Shown piece after piece: positions 42,434 through 51,845 of a stretch of DNA of 64,000 nt. Below the pieces are notes generated by a model. The model did not search any database and had not been told where the DNA came from. It was given only the letters and a program-made list of their open reading frames with translations. The position numbers were made by a program, and so were the translations under genes. The stretch is from Mariprofundus ferrinatatus (lineage in GTDB: Bacteria; Pseudomonadota; Zetaproteobacteria; Mariprofundales; Mariprofundaceae): the NCBI RefSeq assembly GCF_002795825.1, contig NZ_CP018800.1, positions 1,240,001 through 1,304,000 on the forward strand, given 5' to 3'. How positions within the stretch are numbered: the stretch's first letter is position 1; each line of letters begins with the position of its first letter.

Positions 42434-43006
42434 ATGCAGCGATCTCTCTGGCGATGGGCAAAGTGGATCAGTCTTGCTGTTTCAGCAGGAAGTATTGTCG
42501 TGGCAATTTTAATGATGTGGCTGGCAGGACCTGCAGAAGTTGAGAAGGTAGAAGATAATACGGAGCGCCCAAAAACCGAGGTGGAGAGCCCGGTGATTGT
42601 CGAGCGTAAGGATGGAAAAATCATCTGGCAGCTGCGTGCCAGCGAAGCGAAACAGCAACTGGATGGCAGGATGCATCTGCTCATCCCCACCCTGACGCTG
42701 TTTACTGATTCCGGTGTCGAGATCAACATCAGCAGCCAGCAGGCATGGTTTGAGCCGCTGCAGAGAAACATCCATTTTCAGGATCAGGTGAATGTTGATT
42801 ATCAAACCTGGAAGATGACTACCGAGACCCTGATCTATGACAGCACAAAGGATGAGATTCAGGTGCCTGACGACTTCGCAGTCGTCGGGGAAACTATTTC
42901 GGCAAAAGGGAATAATATGCGCTTGCAGCGAAGCAGCGATCAGATCAAGGTGGATGGTGGCATCTGGATTCAGGACAGCAACCCACAATGGCAGGGAGTA
43001 AAATAG
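42434..43006 (+). CDS. lptC: LPS export protein LptC
   Basis: A 190-residue bitopic protein. An N-terminal helix (ISLAVSAGSIVVAILMMWLAG, about 11-31) anchors a periplasmic beta-jellyroll that passes LPS from LptBFG to LptA. Visible family strands include IVERKDGKIIWQLRASEAKQ and a later TETLIYDSTKDEIQVPDDF. Homology by sequence alone is weak for this family, but length, topology and position between kdsC and lptA settle it. Its TAG stop overlaps the lptA start by one base. Confidence 0.92.
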   Translation: MQRSLWRWAKWISLAVSAGSIVVAILMMWLAGPAEVEKVEDNTERPKTEVESPVIVERKDGKIIWQLRASEAKQQLDGRMHLLIPTLTLFTDSGVEINISSQQAWFEPLQRNIHFQDQVNVDYQTWKMTTETLIYDSTKDEIQVPDDFAVVGETISAKGNNMRLQRSSDQIKVDGGIWIQDSNPQWQGVK

Positions 43007-43479
43007 TGGTCAGATTTGCGATAATAGTAGCGATCTTTATGATGCCGTCCCTCCTGTGGGCCGGAGCAATGGAGATTGAGTCTGACAGGATGGTTTTTCA
43101 GCACAAAAGCGAGCGGGCTGAATTCATCAGCAATGTTCATCTGAAACGCGATGATTTCGAGCTCTGGTGTGACAAACTTCTCGCCTATTACAAAAACAGC
43201 CAGCTGGATCATACTGAGGCTTTCGGTCATGTGCGCCTTGCCCAGAAAGGTATTACCGGAAGTTCTGACAAGGCGATCTTCGACCAGAAAAACAACAGAC
43301 TTACCCTGATTGGCAATGCCGTACTGGAACAGGATGGCAGCAGGATAACGGGCGAAACAATCATCCATGACATGCGCAATGAAAAAACCGTTGTCCAGCC
43401 CCGTAAAGGAGGCAGAACGCATATGACCATCGAATCGGACAAGGCTGCTGGCACCCCTCTTCCCAAGGCGGCCAAATAA
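43006..43479 (+). CDS. lptA: LPS periplasmic bridge protein LptA
   Basis: A periplasmic OstA-type protein of 157 residues that forms the beta-jellyroll bridge carrying LPS across the periplasm. GTG 43006 is preferred over the in-frame ATG 42988. It overlaps the lptC stop as TAGTG, has GGGAG seven bases upstream, and starts a neat signal peptide (RFAIIVAIFMMPSLLWAGA). Conserved strands are MEIESDRMVFQHKSERAEFISNV-like near the start and KNNRLTLIGNAVLEQDG further on. Two bases separate it from lptB. Confidence 0.92.
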   Translation: MVRFAIIVAIFMMPSLLWAGAMEIESDRMVFQHKSERAEFISNVHLKRDDFELWCDKLLAYYKNSQLDHTEAFGHVRLAQKGITGSSDKAIFDQKNNRLTLIGNAVLEQDGSRITGETIIHDMRNEKTVVQPRKGGRTHMTIESDKAAGTPLPKAAK

Positions 43480-43480
43480 C

Positions 43481-44212
43481 ATGAGCAGCGTTCACCACCT
43501 GTCAGCAAAAGGATTATGCAAAAGCTACCGCAACAAGCAGGTGGTTTCCGGTGTCGATATCGACCTTTTCTCCGGGGAGTGTATCGGCCTGCTGGGACCA
43601 AACGGTGCCGGTAAAACCACAAGCTTTTACATGGTATGCGGACTAATCAGCGCCGATAGTGGGCAGGTATCACTGGATGACCATGACATTACAGCTCAGC
43701 CGATGTATCAGAGGGCAAGAAGTGGAATCGGATATCTTCCGCAGGAAGCGAGCATCTTCCGTAAACTGACTGTTCGTGAAAACCTGCTGGCAATCTTTGA
43801 AACCCTGAATCTTCCTGATGTGCAGGTTGAAGAAGAGCTTGAGAATCTGCTTGTCGAACTGGGTATTGAGGCGGTACGGGACCAGAAGGCCTATACACTT
43901 TCAGGTGGTCAGAGGCGACGCACCGAGATTGCGCGCGCGCTGGTAAGCAAGCCACGGTTCCTGCTTCTGGATGAGCCTTTTGCCGGTGTCGACCCGATTG
44001 CCGTTGAAGATATCCAGGCCATTATCGCCGAGCTGAAGAGCAAGGGTATCGGCATCCTGATTACCGACCACAATGTCCGCGATACGTTGTCGATCTGTGA
44101 CCGGGCCTACCTGATGAGCGCCGGCGAGATTATTGTTCACGGCACCTCTGATGAGGTCATTGCCCATCCCGATGCCCGTCGCCTCTATCTGGGCGAAAGT
44201 TTTTCGATGTGA
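43481..44212 (+). CDS. lptB: LPS export ABC transporter ATPase LptB
   Basis: A 243-residue cytoplasmic ATPase that powers LPS extraction with LptFG. Walker A is GPNGAGKTT near 38-46, the Q-loop is LPQEASIF near 90, the signature is LSGGQRRRTEIARAL near 140 and Walker B is LLLDEPFAGVDP near 163, followed by the switch His in ITDHNVRDTL. In many proteobacteria rpoN follows lptB; here a 130-base gap and ubiX follow. lptF/lptG are not in the window. Confidence 0.97.
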   Translation: MSSVHHLSAKGLCKSYRNKQVVSGVDIDLFSGECIGLLGPNGAGKTTSFYMVCGLISADSGQVSLDDHDITAQPMYQRARSGIGYLPQEASIFRKLTVRENLLAIFETLNLPDVQVEEELENLLVELGIEAVRDQKAYTLSGGQRRRTEIARALVSKPRFLLLDEPFAGVDPIAVEDIQAIIAELKSKGIGILITDHNVRDTLSICDRAYLMSAGEIIVHGTSDEVIAHPDARRLYLGESFSM

Positions 44213-44342
44213 CGATGGACCGTGGAGGCCAGGAAGGCTTTCCGCCACTTTGGCTGATGATGGGGACGAACCGGGCATTGCCCTTATCTCCATATCTTTT
44301 ACAGTATCACTTCAATGCAACTTGAGGAGACAGCGGCCGACC

Positions 44343-44963
44343 ATGAGTAACGCTCCACAACAGGAACCGATCATCGTAGCCATGACAGGCGCATCGGGAG
44401 CGGCGTATGGCCTGCGACTGATTCAACGACTGGCCGATGCCGGCATCACCCAACACCTTATCCTCTCCGATGCCGCACGCGTGGTGCTTAAACAGGAGGC
44501 GGATCTGGAACTGCCAGCTGATACGGATGCCACAACTGCAGCCCTTGCCGAGCACCTAACCATCCCCTCTTCCAGGCTTTGCTGTTATAGCCTCTCTGAC
44601 TGGTTCTCACCCGCTGCATCCGGTTCTGCCAGCATCAGGCGAATGGTCGTGATTCCCTGCTCAATGGGCACGCTGGCAAGGATTGCATCAGGTTTGTCCG
44701 GCAACCTGATAGAGCGTGCAGCTGATGTGGTATTGAAGGAGAAACGGCAGCTGATTCTCGTACCCCGGGAAACGCCCCTTTCCACCATTCATCTGGAAAA
44801 TATGCTGAAGCTTTCTCGTATGGGTGTTGATATTATCCCTGCCATGCCTGCATTCTATCATCGTCCGACCTCACTTGATGAGATAGTCGACTATCTTGTT
44901 GACCGGGTCCTTGATCACCTGAAAGTAGTGAATCCTGAAGCAAAACAGTGGGGTTCATCTTGA
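44343..44963 (+). CDS. ubiX: Flavin prenyltransferase UbiX
   Basis: A 206-residue flavoprotein that makes prenylated FMN, the cofactor of the UbiD decarboxylase in ubiquinone synthesis. ATG 44343 is chosen; it has GAGGAG upstream and gives the normal length, while the frame extends back into non-coding sequence. Motifs are MTGASGAAYGLRL near 14-26, VVIPCSMGTLARIASG near 98-113 and LVPRETPLSTIHLENM near 135-150. Its TGA stop overlaps the next ATG. ubiD is not in the window. Confidence 0.95.
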   Translation: MSNAPQQEPIIVAMTGASGAAYGLRLIQRLADAGITQHLILSDAARVVLKQEADLELPADTDATTAALAEHLTIPSSRLCCYSLSDWFSPAASGSASIRRMVVIPCSMGTLARIASGLSGNLIERAADVVLKEKRQLILVPRETPLSTIHLENMLKLSRMGVDIIPAMPAFYHRPTSLDEIVDYLVDRVLDHLKVVNPEAKQWGSS

Positions 44964-45589
44964 TGTTTCGGGCTTTTTCCTTACTCCTGCTGATGATGCT
45001 TCCAGGCTGCGTTGCATTAACCGCCGTCTCTGCCATTCCTGGGGCACTGTTTGAAGTGGCAGCCAATCAGTTTATTGGTAAAGAGAAGAGTTATCCTGCC
45101 AACATGCGGAAAACGCTGACAGGTGTTCAGCAGAGCCTGCAATCATTGAAACTGGATGTCGATGTACTGGAGATTCAGCAAGATGGCGGTTATGGCATCG
45201 GCTTTGGCAATGAGCGTCTGGATGGTGAAATCACCTTACGCACTCAGACACCGGAACTCACCACAGTTTATATAAAGGTGAAAGGTAGCTCGCGAGAGGA
45301 GTCGGTTGAGCACGCTATTATCGAGGTCATCGACGAAAAATTGAAGCGCCTCCCTGCATCAGCCCATATGGACACATCCAAGTACAACAATCTCAGACAA
45401 GACCCCAGTGTCAAATCGCCCCGTGTCGGCTGGTTCCGCCCCGGAGCAAGTCTTGAGGTCACACAAAGCGGGGCTAGGGAGTGGCTGAAAATCAAGCTGC
45501 CTTCCGGCGATTACGCCTACCTGAAAGGGGCAATCAAAGAGGGCGATCCTGCACAAAAAAGAAAAACTATCCTGAGCAAATCGGAGTAA
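44963..45589 (+). CDS. Lipoprotein with DUF3568-like domain and C-terminal SH3-like segment
   Basis: A 208-residue protein. ATG 44963 overlaps the ubiX stop (ATGA) and opens a lipoprotein signal with lipobox LPGC at about 15-18, so it should be anchored in the envelope. The following VALTAVSAIPGALFEVAANQ region and the strand-rich middle resemble DUF3568 lipoproteins. The last 60 residues (VGWFRPGASLEVTQSG ... YAYLKG) look like a bacterial SH3 domain, which often contacts peptidoglycan. Its link to ubiX and ubiK may be only transcriptional. Function unknown. Confidence 0.7.
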   Translation: MFRAFSLLLLMMLPGCVALTAVSAIPGALFEVAANQFIGKEKSYPANMRKTLTGVQQSLQSLKLDVDVLEIQQDGGYGIGFGNERLDGEITLRTQTPELTTVYIKVKGSSREESVEHAIIEVIDEKLKRLPASAHMDTSKYNNLRQDPSVKSPRVGWFRPGASLEVTQSGAREWLKIKLPSGDYAYLKGAIKEGDPAQKRKTILSKSE

Positions 45590-45592
45590 CAG

Positions 45593-45850
45593 ATGACCCA
45601 TCAACAGCAACCTCTGGATGACATTGCAGAAAAAATTGCCGGCGGCATTCGCATGCTTGGCGGCCTGAAACAGGGTGCCGAAGCGCAGGTGCGCGGTATC
45701 GTAGAGAATGCCCTGTCGCAGTTCGATGTGGTAACCCATGAACGCATGCAGGTACAGGAAGTGATGTTGAAAAAGGCGAAAGAGGAGTTGCATGCGCTTG
45801 AGGCACGCGTCGCCGAGCTGGAAGCGGCGCTCAAAAAACTCTCGCAGTAA
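45593..45850 (+). CDS. ubiK: UbiK/BMFP-family accessory factor
   Basis: An 85-residue protein with the BMFP pattern: a short N-terminal helix (PLDDIAEKIAGGI) and a C-terminal coiled coil from about residue 52 (QEVMLKKAKEELHALEARVAELEAAL, given here only as 52-77). UbiK assists aerobic ubiquinone synthesis as part of the Ubi metabolon, and relatives cause membrane fusion in vitro. It starts three bases after the lipoprotein gene, so ubiX, the lipoprotein gene and this gene form one operon. The ubiquinone context strengthens the assignment. Confidence 0.82.
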   Translation: MTHQQQPLDDIAEKIAGGIRMLGGLKQGAEAQVRGIVENALSQFDVVTHERMQVQEVMLKKAKEELHALEARVAELEAALKKLSQ

Positions 45851-46086
45851 GCGCCGGACAGCTCCGCACCTGTTAAAGCAATGCTGCGTATTGCAATGAA
45901 GTTGCAGCCGCATCGCTTCTCTGACCGAACCAACAGTGAAAATGGATTCGTCTTGGTCTAAACTGAACATATGTCAGGCTGGTTCCTCCAACCCATGTTT
46001 AAGTTCTCCTGCCGTTGCCGGCAGCTGCAGCTTACATTCCTGAGTGTGTCAGCCACAGCTGATCCTGGAACAACTGGCAACCGACG

Positions 46087-48276
46087 GTGAATGAAAGCTC
46101 CTCTGCCCGGGAGAAGCAGGGTGCCGCTAGCACGCCCAGGTTACTGTTGTTATGTACACTGTTCACATCCCTGTTATCCATTTTTTATCTGGTTGATGCG
46201 TTTGAATCTGCCCATGACGCCATTTCCGACCAGTTACAGATCCACATCTCATCCCCCCCAGACGAGAAACCTGTTGTCTATCTTCTGATCACTGATGCCA
46301 GCCTCATCGAGGCTGACGAAGTAGACGGGATCAGTTGGCCATGGCCACGCTCCGCCTATGCAGAAGCCGTTCGTTTCCTTAATAACGCAGGCGCAAAAGA
46401 GATCATCTTCGATATGATTTTTAGTGAGCGCTCCGTGCATGGATATGAGGATGATGTCGGCTTTGCTTCGGCAGTTGAGGAGGCTGGCGTGATCCTGGCC
46501 AACCTCTCCAGCAGCCATCGCAGTGCCATGTCGGAACAGAGAGCCCTGGAGAACCTGCGAATAACAGATCGTTTTGCCCTGCCGGTGGAAGGAACTGATG
46601 CAACCATGTTTAAGGATTACCCTTATATCAGGGCGCCTGTTGCTGAACTCACTGAGCGTGTAAAAGCAGTTGGTGATGTGAAGTTTGTACAGGACAGGGA
46701 TGGCATTGGCCGGCGAATTCCCATGCTGATCAGAAGTGGTAATCGCTACCACCCATCACTATCCCTCTCAGCTTCAGCATCTGCTCTCGGCATCACCGCG
46801 TACCGTATCGAAGAAAACGAGCTTGTGCTTACCGGCCCGGGCATTGAGCGGTCGATTCCACTGGATGCCGAAGGCATGGCACGAAGCCATTACTACGGCG
46901 ACTCCGGCATCTACGACAAATACCTTCTGTTAAGAGTCATCAAATCGCAGATCAGCATAGATGAGGGCAGCCCCCCCTACTACGACCCTGCGCTGTTCAA
47001 AGACAAGATCGTCATCATTGGTGCCGATGCTACAGAGTTGAAAGATTTCAGGCCCAATCCATTCAACAAGTCTAATGATCCGGGTGCCCACTACCACGGT
47101 ACCGCCATCCATAATATTCTTGCAGGAGACTTTTTGCAGAGCCGTTATGAAGCAATCTATGTGCTCCCCGTACTCTTCCTAACCTCTCTGCTGCTGGCGC
47201 TTGTCACGGCGAGGTTCCGTGCCACCACAGGTTTTGCCTTCACCTTCCTGCTGCTGGCGTTGAACGCTGTAACTGCAATCTACATGTTCAAACATCATGG
47301 CCTGCTGATCGATGTAACAGCCACCTCCATCAACCTGATTGGCTGCTTTATCCTCGCCACCGGATTTAACTACGTGACCGAGGCCAGGCAGCGACACTTT
47401 GTTACCAGTGCATTTGGCCAGTACCTCTCCCCCGATGTGGTCAAAGCCCTGGTCGATGACCCCAATCGACTACTGCTTGGCGGCGACGTACGAACCATGA
47501 CTGCATTTTTCTCAGATATTGCCGGTTTTTCCACGATATCTGAAAGGCTGTCGCCGCAAGCGCTGGTTGCCCTGCTCAACGAGTATCTCAGCGAGATGTG
47601 CGACATCATCGGCAAATATCATGGTACCGTCGATAAGTTTGAAGGTGATGCGATCATGGCTTTCTGGGGTGCGCCGATCTACCGGCACGACCATGCCCGT
47701 CTGGCGCTGCTGGCAGCACTCGAGATGCAGGAGAGGTTGCGGGTGCTGCGCACAAAATGGGCCGCCGAAGGCAGGGATCAACTGTTCGTGAGAATGGGCA
47801 TCAACAGTGGTCCGATGCTGGTCGGCAACATGGGTTCACGTACCCGAATGAATTACACAGTCATGGGTGATGCGGTGAATCTTGCCTCACGGCTAGAAGC
47901 TGCAAATAAATTCTATGGCACCAACCTGATGATTTCGAAAAAAACCAGGGCGCTTGCAGGCGATGGCTTCGTCACCAGGGAGCTTGATGCCATTCAGGTC
48001 GTCGGCAAGAAAAAGCCGGTGTTTGTGTATGAACTGCTTGGTAAAGAGGGCGAGGTTGGAAAATCGCTGCAACATGGCGCTCAACTGTTCGAACAGGCAT
48101 TAATATGCTATCGTAAAGGTGAGCTGTTTGCTGCGAAGGAGCAATTCGCGCAAGTATATGATCACATACCTGAGGATCCGGCTACAGCCGAGTTTCTGCG
48201 CAGAATAGAAGCAGCAGATAAGAATATGGTTCAAGGAGGATGGGATGGCGTTTTTAAGCCCGATTCCAAGATGTAG
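46087..48276 (+). CDS. CHASE2-domain adenylate cyclase, class III
   Basis: A 729-residue membrane protein. One helix near 20-38 leads to an extracytoplasmic CHASE2 sensor (about 40-360; SWPWPRSAYAEAVRFL and FDMIFSE are typical). Three helices follow near 358-435 and then a class III cyclase domain from about 465. Metal-binding Asps are in FFSDIAGFSTI near 480 and FEGDAIMAFWGAP near 520, and GINSGPMLVGNMGS with MGDAVNLASRLE follow. A short TPR-like tail ends the protein. It probably makes cAMP in response to a periplasmic signal. GTG 46087 has no strong ribosome site but is the only start that retains the first helix. Confidence 0.92.
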   Translation: MNESSSAREKQGAASTPRLLLLCTLFTSLLSIFYLVDAFESAHDAISDQLQIHISSPPDEKPVVYLLITDASLIEADEVDGISWPWPRSAYAEAVRFLNNAGAKEIIFDMIFSERSVHGYEDDVGFASAVEEAGVILANLSSSHRSAMSEQRALENLRITDRFALPVEGTDATMFKDYPYIRAPVAELTERVKAVGDVKFVQDRDGIGRRIPMLIRSGNRYHPSLSLSASASALGITAYRIEENELVLTGPGIERSIPLDAEGMARSHYYGDSGIYDKYLLLRVIKSQISIDEGSPPYYDPALFKDKIVIIGADATELKDFRPNPFNKSNDPGAHYHGTAIHNILAGDFLQSRYEAIYVLPVLFLTSLLLALVTARFRATTGFAFTFLLLALNAVTAIYMFKHHGLLIDVTATSINLIGCFILATGFNYVTEARQRHFVTSAFGQYLSPDVVKALVDDPNRLLLGGDVRTMTAFFSDIAGFSTISERLSPQALVALLNEYLSEMCDIIGKYHGTVDKFEGDAIMAFWGAPIYRHDHARLALLAALEMQERLRVLRTKWAAEGRDQLFVRMGINSGPMLVGNMGSRTRMNYTVMGDAVNLASRLEAANKFYGTNLMISKKTRALAGDGFVTRELDAIQVVGKKKPVFVYELLGKEGEVGKSLQHGAQLFEQALICYRKGELFAAKEQFAQVYDHIPEDPATAEFLRRIEAADKNMVQGGWDGVFKPDSKM

Positions 48277-48757
48277 CCTGATAACTGCACTCCTGCTGTT
48301 ACTGCCTGCATCCCCGGCGCTTGCCGCAGATGTGCCGGACAAAGGCAGCATACTGCGTATCTCTCTCTCCAAAGCGGTTATGAAGAGTGCACCCCGTGCC
48401 TTTGGAAGCAGCGTGATAAGAACACTGCCCAAGGGTGCATCTGTCACCTATCTCGGCAGTACAGGGATTTTCTACCACGTCAGCGACGGGCGCCAGAGTG
48501 GATATATCAGTTCGAAGGCTGTGGCGGAAGAACGAACGTTTACAAGCTTCTCCCGTTCCGGAGAGGTGACGCAGTCGGACATGGCAGCTGCCACCAAAGG
48601 TTTTTCCCCTGAGGTTGAGAGAGAAAACCGCAAGAACAGGCAGTTGCGTTACGACCTGATGGATCGGGCCGAACAGGTCTCCACTGTGAGCAACCCCGAC
48701 ACCTATCTGAGGAAGTTCCGTGAGCAGGGCAAGCTCGGGGAGTATGCAGATGAATAA
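48245..48757 (+). CDS. Exported SH3-domain protein
   Basis: A 170-residue exported protein with AAGGAGG upstream of ATG 48245, so the 32-base overlap with the cyclase gene is real. A signal peptide (LITALLLLLPASPALA) is cut near residue 27. Residues 35-100 are a bacterial SH3 domain (GSSVIRTLPKGASVTYLG ... GYISSKAV). A charged helical tail with ENRKNRQLRYDLMDRAEQV completes it. SH3b domains often bind wall peptides. It overlaps the M48 protease gene by eight bases, and the pair may act together at the envelope. Confidence 0.75.
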   Translation: MAFLSPIPRCSLITALLLLLPASPALAADVPDKGSILRISLSKAVMKSAPRAFGSSVIRTLPKGASVTYLGSTGIFYHVSDGRQSGYISSKAVAEERTFTSFSRSGEVTQSDMAAATKGFSPEVERENRKNRQLRYDLMDRAEQVSTVSNPDTYLRKFREQGKLGEYADE

Positions 48758-49625
48758 GAGAACATTTGTACTGCTGACAATGCTCCTGCTCCCGGCATCG
48801 ATCTCCCATGCTTTTGATTTCAGTTTTGAAGATCTTCAGAATATTGATGTCGGTAAGGTCATAGAGTTTGGTCAGACAGCCTCCAAGGCGGTGCGCTCGT
48901 TCTCTGATGAGGAGCGCTACTATATTGGACGAGCCAGTGGTGCACGTCTGTTGTCCAACCATCGCCTGCTTGGCAGGGCAGCACTGCAGGAGTACGTCTC
49001 TGCCATCGGGCAGACACTGGCTATGGCCTCGGGCAGACCGGAAGTTTATGCCGGCTACCACTTCATTGTGCTGGATGAGCCGCAGCGGGTGAATGCCTAT
49101 GCAGTACCTGGCGGGTTTATCTTTATTACCACCGGCCTGATCGCCAAGACCAGAAACGAGGATGAGCTTGCAGCAGTGCTTGCCCATGAGATATCCCATA
49201 TTGTCCTCGACCACCCTGTCGGCTCGATCAAAAAACAGTACAGGGACAAACTGATGAGAGACATTCTCAGTGAGGCAAGTGAGAGATATGCCTCTGAGAA
49301 GGTAAAAAAACTGGCTGAGCTTGCCGGCGGTCTGAACAACCTTTCTGGCTTGCTGGTCGATTTTGCAGCCAAAGGTTACAGCCGCGCCAAGGAGCAGGAT
49401 GCGGACATGGTAGCTCTCACCATCCTTCGCACGGCAGGCTACGACCCCACCCGCTTCCCGCATGTACTCTCAAGGCTCAGTGCTATTGGAAGCGGCATTT
49501 CCGGAACCCATGGTAATCCCCGGGAGCGGGCCGGAGCTGTTACACAACGCCTTTCAAGGGATGTGCCTGTTGTGGTAAGAGAAAGGAACAGTCGGTATCT
49601 GACTGTCATGACCCAAACCCGATAA
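48750..49625 (+). CDS. Periplasmic M48-family zinc metalloprotease
   Basis: A 291-residue exported protease. ATG 48750 has GGGGAG seven bases upstream and begins a signal peptide (FVLLTMLLLPASISHA). The zinc motif HExxH is AHEISHIVLDHP near residue 148-152, and the third ligand region is SRAKEQDADMVAL near 215, the ExxxD pattern of the BepA/LoiP type. These proteases degrade or help assemble outer-membrane proteins. It lies between an SH3 protein and an HD-GYP protein on the same strand, the first overlapping. Confidence 0.9.
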   Translation: MNKRTFVLLTMLLLPASISHAFDFSFEDLQNIDVGKVIEFGQTASKAVRSFSDEERYYIGRASGARLLSNHRLLGRAALQEYVSAIGQTLAMASGRPEVYAGYHFIVLDEPQRVNAYAVPGGFIFITTGLIAKTRNEDELAAVLAHEISHIVLDHPVGSIKKQYRDKLMRDILSEASERYASEKVKKLAELAGGLNNLSGLLVDFAAKGYSRAKEQDADMVALTILRTAGYDPTRFPHVLSRLSAIGSGISGTHGNPRERAGAVTQRLSRDVPVVVRERNSRYLTVMTQTR

Positions 49626-49661
49626 CATGATATATCCAGCCGCTGCCATAGGAGCTTACGC

Positions 49662-51845
49662 ATGAAAGGAAAGCTGCTGAGCAGATTCTCGGAAGTACAG
49701 AATATCGCGCACACACTCGCCACGAAGCAGAGCACCGGCGATGTGCTCTCCTCATTATTGACAGGTGCCAGAAGGGTATCCGGGGCTGACGGCGGAACCA
49801 TTTACCTGCTGGGAAGCGATAATCAGCTCCACTTCACTGTCATGCAGAATGAGACGTTGAAAATCTCACATGTCGAACCTTCCGAAAAAAGCACCTCTTT
49901 TATTCCCATTCCCCTGTATGACAAAGAGGGAAACCCGAATCAGGAAAATCTCGCTGCCCGCGCAGCCATAGAGAACAACAGCTCCAATATTCCGGATGTC
50001 TACGCAGCAGAAGGCATTCATACATCGGGTATCAGGGCTTTTGACGAGCAGATGAATTACAGGACACAGTCACTGCTGACAATTCCCATTCACAATCAGA
50101 CATGGGGGGTTATCGGCGTCCTTCAGCTGATCAATTCGGTTAATAAAGATAGCGGACAGGCTGAACCCTTTTCAGAAGCCGACCTGCTTCTGGCTGAGGC
50201 CCTGGCATTTCAGGCAGGCACAAATATCACCAATGCCCGTATAAATGCAGAGTCTGAGAAGTTGCTTGACCGCGTAACACGGCTCAACCAGATCGGCATC
50301 TCCCTCTCCTCTCAGGAGAGCACCGAGCAGTTGCTCAAAGAGATTGTCATCAGTGCCAAAGCGCTTACCTTTGCCGATGCTGGCACACTGTATCTGCACA
50401 AGGACAACAAGCTCCATTTTGAGGTGATGCAGACCGACTCCCTTGATATTCATTTGAGCAGTGCGGATGGCAACCTGAGCAATATCGAGCCGATCCCGCT
50501 ATACGATATGCGTGGCAATCCCAATGACCGACTTGTGGCTGCCAGTGCCGCACTGCATGGATCTACAATCAATATTCCGGATGTTTATCAGGCTGACGGC
50601 TATAATTTCACAGGCACCCGGGCCTTTGACCGTAAAAACGGCTATCGATCCCAATCCTTCCTGACTGTACCGATGCATAATCAGAAAAAAGAGCTGATCG
50701 GTGTCCTGCAGCTGATCAATGCGATCTCTCCGGACAGTGGTAAGATCACCAGTTTCTCAGAAGAGGATCAGCAGCTGGCGGAATCATTTGCCTCCCAGGC
50801 CGCCGTTGCACTGACCAATAAACGGCTAAATGAAGAGCTGCAACTGTTACTGGAATCTTTTATCGATGTGATCTCGAAATCGATTGATGAAAAATCCCCC
50901 TACACGGGTGGCCACTGCCGCCGTGTTACGGAACTTGCCATGATGACCGCCAGGGCGGCAAGTGAAACAGATAGCGGTCCACTTGCCGGCTTCAGACTCT
51001 CGAAAGAAGAGATGTATGAGATGAAAATTGCCGCCATGCTTCACGATTGCGGAAAAATCACGACACCGGTCCATATTGTCGACAAATCCACTAAACTGGA
51101 GACTATCCACGACCGAATCGACCTGCTGGATCTGCGTCATGAACTGATAAGGCGTGATATGATGATCGAAAAGCTTCAGCAACAGGTTGCAGAACCGGAT
51201 TCGGTACTGGAATCACTTCAGGAACCGCTATCAAAACTGCAGGAGGATATGGCGTTCATTCACCAGAGTAATATGGGGGGCGAATTTATGGCGCCCGAAA
51301 GGCAGCAGCGCATCCATAACATTGCGGCCGAATACTCCTGGCAGGATGCCTCCGGAAAGATACACCCGTTCATTACCGATGATGAGGCTTACAACCTGAA
51401 TGTGGCCAAAGGCACGCTGACCGATGAAGAGCGGGAAATCATCAATTTCCACATCGTCTCAACCATTCGTATGCTTGAAGCGCTCCCCTTCCCGCAACAC
51501 CTTCAACATGTTCCTGAAATCGCCGGCGGCCACCATGAGCGCATGGACGGCAAAGGCTACCCCAATGGTCTCACCCGCGATCAGATGTCCGTTCAGGCCC
51601 GTATTCTCGGTGTCGCAGATATCTTCGAGGCGCTGACGGCGTCGGATCGCCCCTATAAACCCGGCATGCCGCTCTCCAGAGCCCTCTCCATTCTCGAAAC
51701 CATGAAGGGTGAAGGGCATATCGATCCCGACCTCTTCGACCTGTTTATCGATAAAAAAATCTATCTCAGCTATGGGCACCGTTTTCTCGATAAACAGCAG
51801 GTCGATATCGATGCCTATCACCCGAAGGGAGACGGTAACCAGTAA
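49662..51845 (+). CDS. GAF-GAF-HD-GYP phosphodiesterase-like protein
   Basis: A 727-residue cytoplasmic protein. Two similar GAF domains lie near 10-180 and 205-375; both contain the repeated pattern IPLYD(M/K)xGNPN and a SLLTIP/SFLTVP strand. An HD-GYP domain follows from about 405, with GGHCRRVTELAM, the metal-binding HDCGKI near 465, HHERMDGKGYPNGL near 625 (GYP) and DIFEALTASDRPYK. Such proteins usually hydrolyse cyclic di-GMP, with the GAF domains sensing small ligands. A long insertion of about 100 residues sits between HD and the HHE motif. AGGAG precedes ATG 49662. Confidence 0.9.
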   Translation: MKGKLLSRFSEVQNIAHTLATKQSTGDVLSSLLTGARRVSGADGGTIYLLGSDNQLHFTVMQNETLKISHVEPSEKSTSFIPIPLYDKEGNPNQENLAARAAIENNSSNIPDVYAAEGIHTSGIRAFDEQMNYRTQSLLTIPIHNQTWGVIGVLQLINSVNKDSGQAEPFSEADLLLAEALAFQAGTNITNARINAESEKLLDRVTRLNQIGISLSSQESTEQLLKEIVISAKALTFADAGTLYLHKDNKLHFEVMQTDSLDIHLSSADGNLSNIEPIPLYDMRGNPNDRLVAASAALHGSTINIPDVYQADGYNFTGTRAFDRKNGYRSQSFLTVPMHNQKKELIGVLQLINAISPDSGKITSFSEEDQQLAESFASQAAVALTNKRLNEELQLLLESFIDVISKSIDEKSPYTGGHCRRVTELAMMTARAASETDSGPLAGFRLSKEEMYEMKIAAMLHDCGKITTPVHIVDKSTKLETIHDRIDLLDLRHELIRRDMMIEKLQQQVAEPDSVLESLQEPLSKLQEDMAFIHQSNMGGEFMAPERQQRIHNIAAEYSWQDASGKIHPFITDDEAYNLNVAKGTLTDEEREIINFHIVSTIRMLEALPFPQHLQHVPEIAGGHHERMDGKGYPNGLTRDQMSVQARILGVADIFEALTASDRPYKPGMPLSRALSILETMKGEGHIDPDLFDLFIDKKIYLSYGHRFLDKQQVDIDAYHPKGDGNQ

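Noticed and set aside
45851-46086. The 236-base gap before the cyclase gene was examined for a tRNA or small RNA
   Set aside because: No cloverleaf, no strong hairpin with T-run and no repeat; only ordinary spacer is seen.
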